Source: Pristionchus mayeri
Taxonomy: Eukaryota > Nematoda > Chromadorea > Rhabditida > Neodiplogasteridae
Assembly (NCBI GenBank): GCA_036245805.1
Contig: BTRK01000002.1
Span: 18,531,067 to 18,595,066, forward strand
DNA length: 64,000 nt
Reading direction: 5' to 3'
The position numbers and the translations under genes are program-made. The stretch's first letter is position 1; every line of letters begins with the position of its first letter. Positions 60,157-64,000 of this stretch are shown piece after piece. The notes below the pieces were generated by a model. It worked only from the letters and a program-made list of their open reading frames with translations. It was not told the origin of the DNA and did not search any database.

Positions 60157-62732
60157 ATGTTCCCCAGTCGGTTGTTGACATCATTATCGACTCCCTCCTC
60201 TTCAGCCAATATCCGCACTCTTTTCCTCTCTCCTCATCTCAGAGTGAGAGGAAGGCGACCAATAGGGCAAGAGGGAGCGAGGAAACCAGGGCGGCCTGTT
60301 GAGTGGTTGGATGTACGTTTGTAATCGTAAAGAGTGAATGGGGGGAGGGGGGTAGAGCCCAATCAGTGTCGATTCCATTCTATCCCCGATAATGATATTA
60401 CATAGTTAAATGTACACAATTATTGTGTTGTCCAATTATATTCGATTATGCAGGAGGCGTGTCAATATGCCGATGTACCCTCTGTAGTTCTGGACCCCAC
60501 GACGAAACTACCGTACGACGAGAAGGTACTGTAGACAGGATATCGAACTGATCGAGCGTTGTTTGTCTCAGGATCTCAGTAATTTGATGGAACAATCAGC
60601 GAAAGATGCACTGAAGGAGAGTAGAAGGCAGAGGTAAGTGTTGCTTGCCTTTTATTCATTGGTCGCATCTCTCAATAGATACGGGAACAAGGCCAAGAAG
60701 GACCCCAAGATCAACTTCGACCATATTCCCATCCAGAATCAGGTGATTCACACTCGCTTCTTATTCTATTCTACGATTATCAACCAACCCGTTGCCCATT
60801 CAGGTCGTTCTCCTCTTCCCTGGACAGGGGGCGCAGTTTGTAGGAATGGGCAAGAAAGTAACTGATTTACATTCCTTGTTTAATTACTATTTAATTTCCT
60901 TTTCTCGTGATCAACTGCGCCATTGCAGTTGCGAGATTCGAAAGGAGCGATGGCTCTCTTCGAGAGGGCATCGGAGATACTCAAGTACGACCTGCTCAGC
61001 CTCTGTGTCGATGGACCCAAGACTAAGTGAGTCAGACAACTATCTCAAATGATGACACCTAAATGTTGTCATTTAATTACCTGGTGTCTCTCTTCTATCC
61101 ACTGACTGGTTTCTCTCTCTCCTTCAGACTGGATCAGACCCTCTACTGCCAGCCGGCAGTAGTGGTCACTTCCCTCGCTGCCTTCGAAGCACTGCAAGAG
61201 AGGGAGGAAGATATACTCGAGAAGTGAGAACACTGCCATTCGTTCAGATATTCTGCTAGGAAGCTTCCAATCTGTCTGCTATTGATTCTATGGAGTAATC
61301 AATGCCCTTTGCAGCTGCACGGACGCCGCAGGGTTCAGTGTGGGTGAGATCTCAGCACTCGTAGCGGGAGGAGTACTCCAGTTCGATGACGGTCAGCTCA
61401 TCTCACATCCCTCATTCAAAGCATTACCGTGTCGATTGAGCACTAATAGTAGTTATATTGGCTGGTAGATGGAAGTCGATCGAATTCTTCATTCTCAGCC
61501 ATTCGAATCGTGGCTGAACGAGCTGCTGCGATGCACGAGTGCTCACAGCTCATTCGATCGGGAATGTGCACTGTGAAGGTACGGTAGGAGGAAGAGATGA
61601 ATTATGGTATGAATGAGAGATTTTCGATCACTGTTTGTAGGTTCTGGCTGCGAGTCGACTGGACGAGGCGATACATTACGCGAGAGAAACAGCAAGGTGA
61701 GGGCGTTAGCCTATTGGGAAAGTTAAACAATCACGCCATATGGAGGCAGTAATAAAAGCAGAATGGACAGACAATGTTTCTTCAATTCATTACATCTATT
61801 AATGGCTACTGCAGGGAAAAAGGTGAGATGGACGTCTGCGAGGTCGCCAACCACCTCTACTGTGGAGTCAAGGTACGGTAGACTATCGATAATTGATTAT
61901 TATGTGCTCATTTGAGGTAGTAGGAGCGTCCGAGACGTGCATGAAATTCCTCGAGGAGAGCGCAAACACGTTCAAGTATACGGTACGTAATATTGATTTA
62001 AACATCCTTCCCTTTAAATGTGAAATAAAATGTCTTCTTTGAAATATGAATGAGTGGGGTAAATTGGTGTGAAACGAAAAATGAAAGAATGTTTAGTTCG
62101 TGAAGCGACTGGCAGTCTCTGGTGCCTTTCACACTCGACAGATGGAGGGAGCTGTGAAGAGAGTGATGGAGGCTGCCAAGTGAGCGATTCTTCCTTCCCA
62201 GTCCAAGCCATTACCTGAGATGTAGCCTCTCCGTCATAGACTCGAACTGAAAAGGGGTTTGTATCCTCAGAGGAAGGATGATCAGTGAGCGATAGAGAGC
62301 TAGGCGCCAAAAGTAAAATGACTATTGTTGAGAAAATGCTCTTCAGATTGGCAGAAATCACGCAATCAAATATGAATGTGTACTCCAACTACACGGGAAC
62401 CGCGTATAAATCGAAGAAGGTAGAGATGATCTTTGATCTTTCATTCATTTAGAGAAGTACTTGCTCAAGTAGCAGTTAATGATTTGAGGCTGAGATTCGT
62501 GGTGCTCTTGCGAAGCAAGTGACGAATACCGTCAAGTGGGAGCAGATTATGCAGTTACTCTACAGGAAACATAAGGTGAGGCGAGATATGATCTTTGATC
62601 TTTAATCTTCTCATTCCGCAGGACTATGTGTTTCCTCGCTACATCGAGTGTGGTCCTGGTAAGCAATTGGGATCGATGCTCGTTGCCACCAGTAAGAAGG
62701 CCTATAAGAGCTACGAGAAAATCGAAGTCTGA
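60157..62732 (+). CDS. MCAT: Mitochondrial malonyl-CoA:ACP transacylase (16 exons, 430 aa)
   Basis: Loads malonyl groups on acyl carrier protein for mitochondrial fatty-acid synthesis. Exons: 60157-60312, 60454-60525, 60572-60633, 60679-60742, 60804-60857, 60929-61026, 61128-61223, 61315-61391, 61499-61578, 61641-61696, 61815-61872, 61917-61982, 62097-62179, 62347-62419, 62489-62575, 62622-62732; 1293 nt in frame. The N-terminus is Ser/Arg-rich without acidic residues, a mitochondrial presequence. Then LFPGQGAQFVGMGKK, the nucleophile elbow GFSVGE (family GHSxGE), and the catalytic His in VSGAFHTRQM. The C-terminal ECGPGKQLGSML is also typical. The only odd point is Phe in place of His beside the catalytic Ser. 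Confidence 0.9.
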
Positions 62733-63015
62733 GTGAGTACGGTAGCTAGCTAGGGTTGATATCGATTAAGTCGATCGACCACGTTTGAATTGTTACAGAT
62801 GCTTGTTACGTTGTGCTGTTATTTTTTGAATGATAAATTTTGAGGCTCATATGATGGTAGAAAGTTACAGAATCCCCCTCAACCCGAATGGGAAGACGTA
62901 CGTGATTTCGAATGTTTTGCTCAGTCGAGTAAAATTCGATTTTCGATCCATTACTAATTTCCACTTTCCATAGATTCAATCTTTGCCAATCACTCATTTT
63001 GCATATCATTTTGGC

Positions 63016-63022
63016 TATAAAA
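63016..63022 (+). promoter_or_regulatory. TATA box of the MSP gene
   Basis: TATAAAA, 41-47 bases upstream of the ATG at 63063, in the otherwise short spacer after the transacylase gene. There is no splice acceptor directly before this ATG, unlike the helicase and transacylase genes, so a conventional TATA-driven promoter with a very short 5' UTR fits. Confidence 0.65.
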
Positions 63023-63062
63023 TGGGCGTCGAGCGGGGCTAGCTTCAAATCGAATCGTCGAC

Positions 63063-63710
63063 ATGGCCCAGTCTGTTCCTCCCGGAGACATCGCCACCCA
63101 GCCTGGCACCAAGATCGTCTTCAATGCCCCCTACGACGACAAGCACACCTACCACATCAAGGTACGGTACCCTCCCTCATCTCCCCCCCCCCCCCCCCCG
63201 TCCCCACTCCTCCTCCCCATCACAATATCACGTTCCATAATACCCTATCCCCTTCTACCGTACCATTCCTTGACTCCGTACTTACCGTACTCGCTGCAGG
63301 TCACCAACTCCTCTGCTCGCCGCATTGGATGGGCCTTCAAGACTACCAACATGAAGAGACTCGGAGTTGATCCCGCTGCCGGAGTCCTCGACCCCAAGGA
63401 GAACGCCCTCATCGCTGTCTCTTGCGATGCCTTCGCCTACGGACAGGAGGTACGGTATCACCCATCCCCTTCTCCTCGACCATCATTGACTGATTCCCCA
63501 TCGTCTCTCATAGAATTTCATACCTTGGCGTCCAACCCCCACCCAATTCTTCACTGATAAACTTTCTCTCTTCAGGACACCAACAACGACCGTGTGACCA
63601 TCGAGTGGACCAACACCCCCGACGGAGCCGCCAAGCAGTTCCGCCGCGAGTGGTTCCAGGGAGACGGCATGGTTCGCAGAAAGAACCTCCCCATCGAGTA
63701 CAACCCTTGA
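63063..63710 (+). CDS. msp: Major sperm protein (127 aa, 3 exons)
   Basis: Cytoskeletal protein that polymerises to drive amoeboid sperm crawling, and also a secreted oocyte signal in nematodes. Exons: 63063-63161, 63300-63449, 63576-63710; 384 nt, giving exactly the 127 residues usual for MSP. Start [20 protein letters not shown], middle [20 protein letters not shown], end [14 protein letters not shown]: this is a nearly canonical MSP from end to end. Intron 1 contains a run of C (about 63184-63200) and both donors read GTACGGTA. Expression would be limited to spermatogenesis by analogy with known MSP genes. Confidence 0.97.
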
Positions 63711-63718
63711 TTGGTTAT

Positions 63719-63724
63719 AATAAA
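63719..63724 (+). terminator. Poly(A) signal of the MSP gene
   Basis: AATAAA beginning nine bases after the stop codon. MSP messages have short 3' UTRs, so this is the likely signal. Confidence 0.7.
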
Positions 63725-64000
63725 GGTTTATGACCTTATAGAGCGTCCTCATGCGTTGAAACGCCGCGTAAACACAGGGGAGGAGTAGATAGGAGCAAGC
63801 ATTGATTGGAAGTGGGAATTGGGTATTATTGAATCGAATTCATTGATCTTTTGATCATTGTCTCCTACGCAGTCCTTTCTTCTTGATTAGAATTTTTACT
63901 CTCTTCATTTCCAAGATTTCTTGCCTCTCTTGCTCCTTCTTTAGAGTTTATTCTTTTCCACCACTTTCAATATTCATTATAACTGCACATTTGGGGGAAG
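63725..64000. other. Region downstream of MSP
   Basis: About 280 bp to the window end, pyrimidine- and AT-rich; no gene seen. Confidence 0.5.

Noticed and set aside
1..64000. CRISPR arrays, operons with Shine-Dalgarno sites, phage genes
   Set aside because: The window is eukaryotic: spliced genes, a LINE, and mariner elements. No evenly spaced direct repeats with spacers were seen beyond the 19-bp LINE repeats.

Overview
This is 64 kb of a nematode genome. The strongest evidence is a complete three-exon major sperm protein gene at 63063-63710; its 127-residue product belongs to a nematode-only family. Short introns, many tiny exons, and start codons placed 0-3 bases after a 3' splice site (the trans-splicing pattern) agree with this. 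The very exon-dense genes and GTACGGTAG-type splice donors suggest a Pristionchus-like (diplogastrid) worm, but that part is inference.

Region 1 (1-25.2 kb) is an accessory region. Three tandem copies of a 21-exon gene (A 120-8675, B 9362-13931, C 20006-25187) encode UPF1-like superfamily 1 helicases with an N-terminal half of about 500 residues that I cannot assign. A and C read open from end to end (1127 and 1062 residues). B has a 1-base deletion and a late stop. Introns and spacers here hold a dead mariner with perfect ends, a second mariner-like element, a 1.9 kb foldback element, a small foldback MITE, and a two-ORF non-LTR retrotransposon (14.67-19.11 kb, minus strand) between copies B and C. 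The Walker B exon is almost identical in all three helicases, which points to gene conversion.

Region 2 (25.5-51 kb) holds ordinary conserved genes: mitochondrial ribosomal protein L10 (minus), a bestrophin-type chloride channel (plus), a GPI-anchored ephrin with a 5.2 kb first intron (minus), a zinc-finger protein (minus), an unrecognised multi-exon gene (plus), and an MSP-domain protein (minus). A possible structured RNA lies at about 49.6 kb.

Region 3 (51.9-64 kb) runs on the plus strand: ADP-dependent glucokinase (17 exons), mitochondrial malonyl-CoA:ACP transacylase (16 exons), then MSP. Two glucokinase introns carry giant palindromic elements. One has the same ends as the foldback element in helicase copy A, and also contains a nested palindrome with Tc1/mariner-like ends.

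Most exon boundaries were reconstructed by hand from GT/AG sites, reading phase and comparison between paralogues. In the genes for which total lengths are given, the exons add up to an open frame. Family assignments come from recognised motifs, not from a search.
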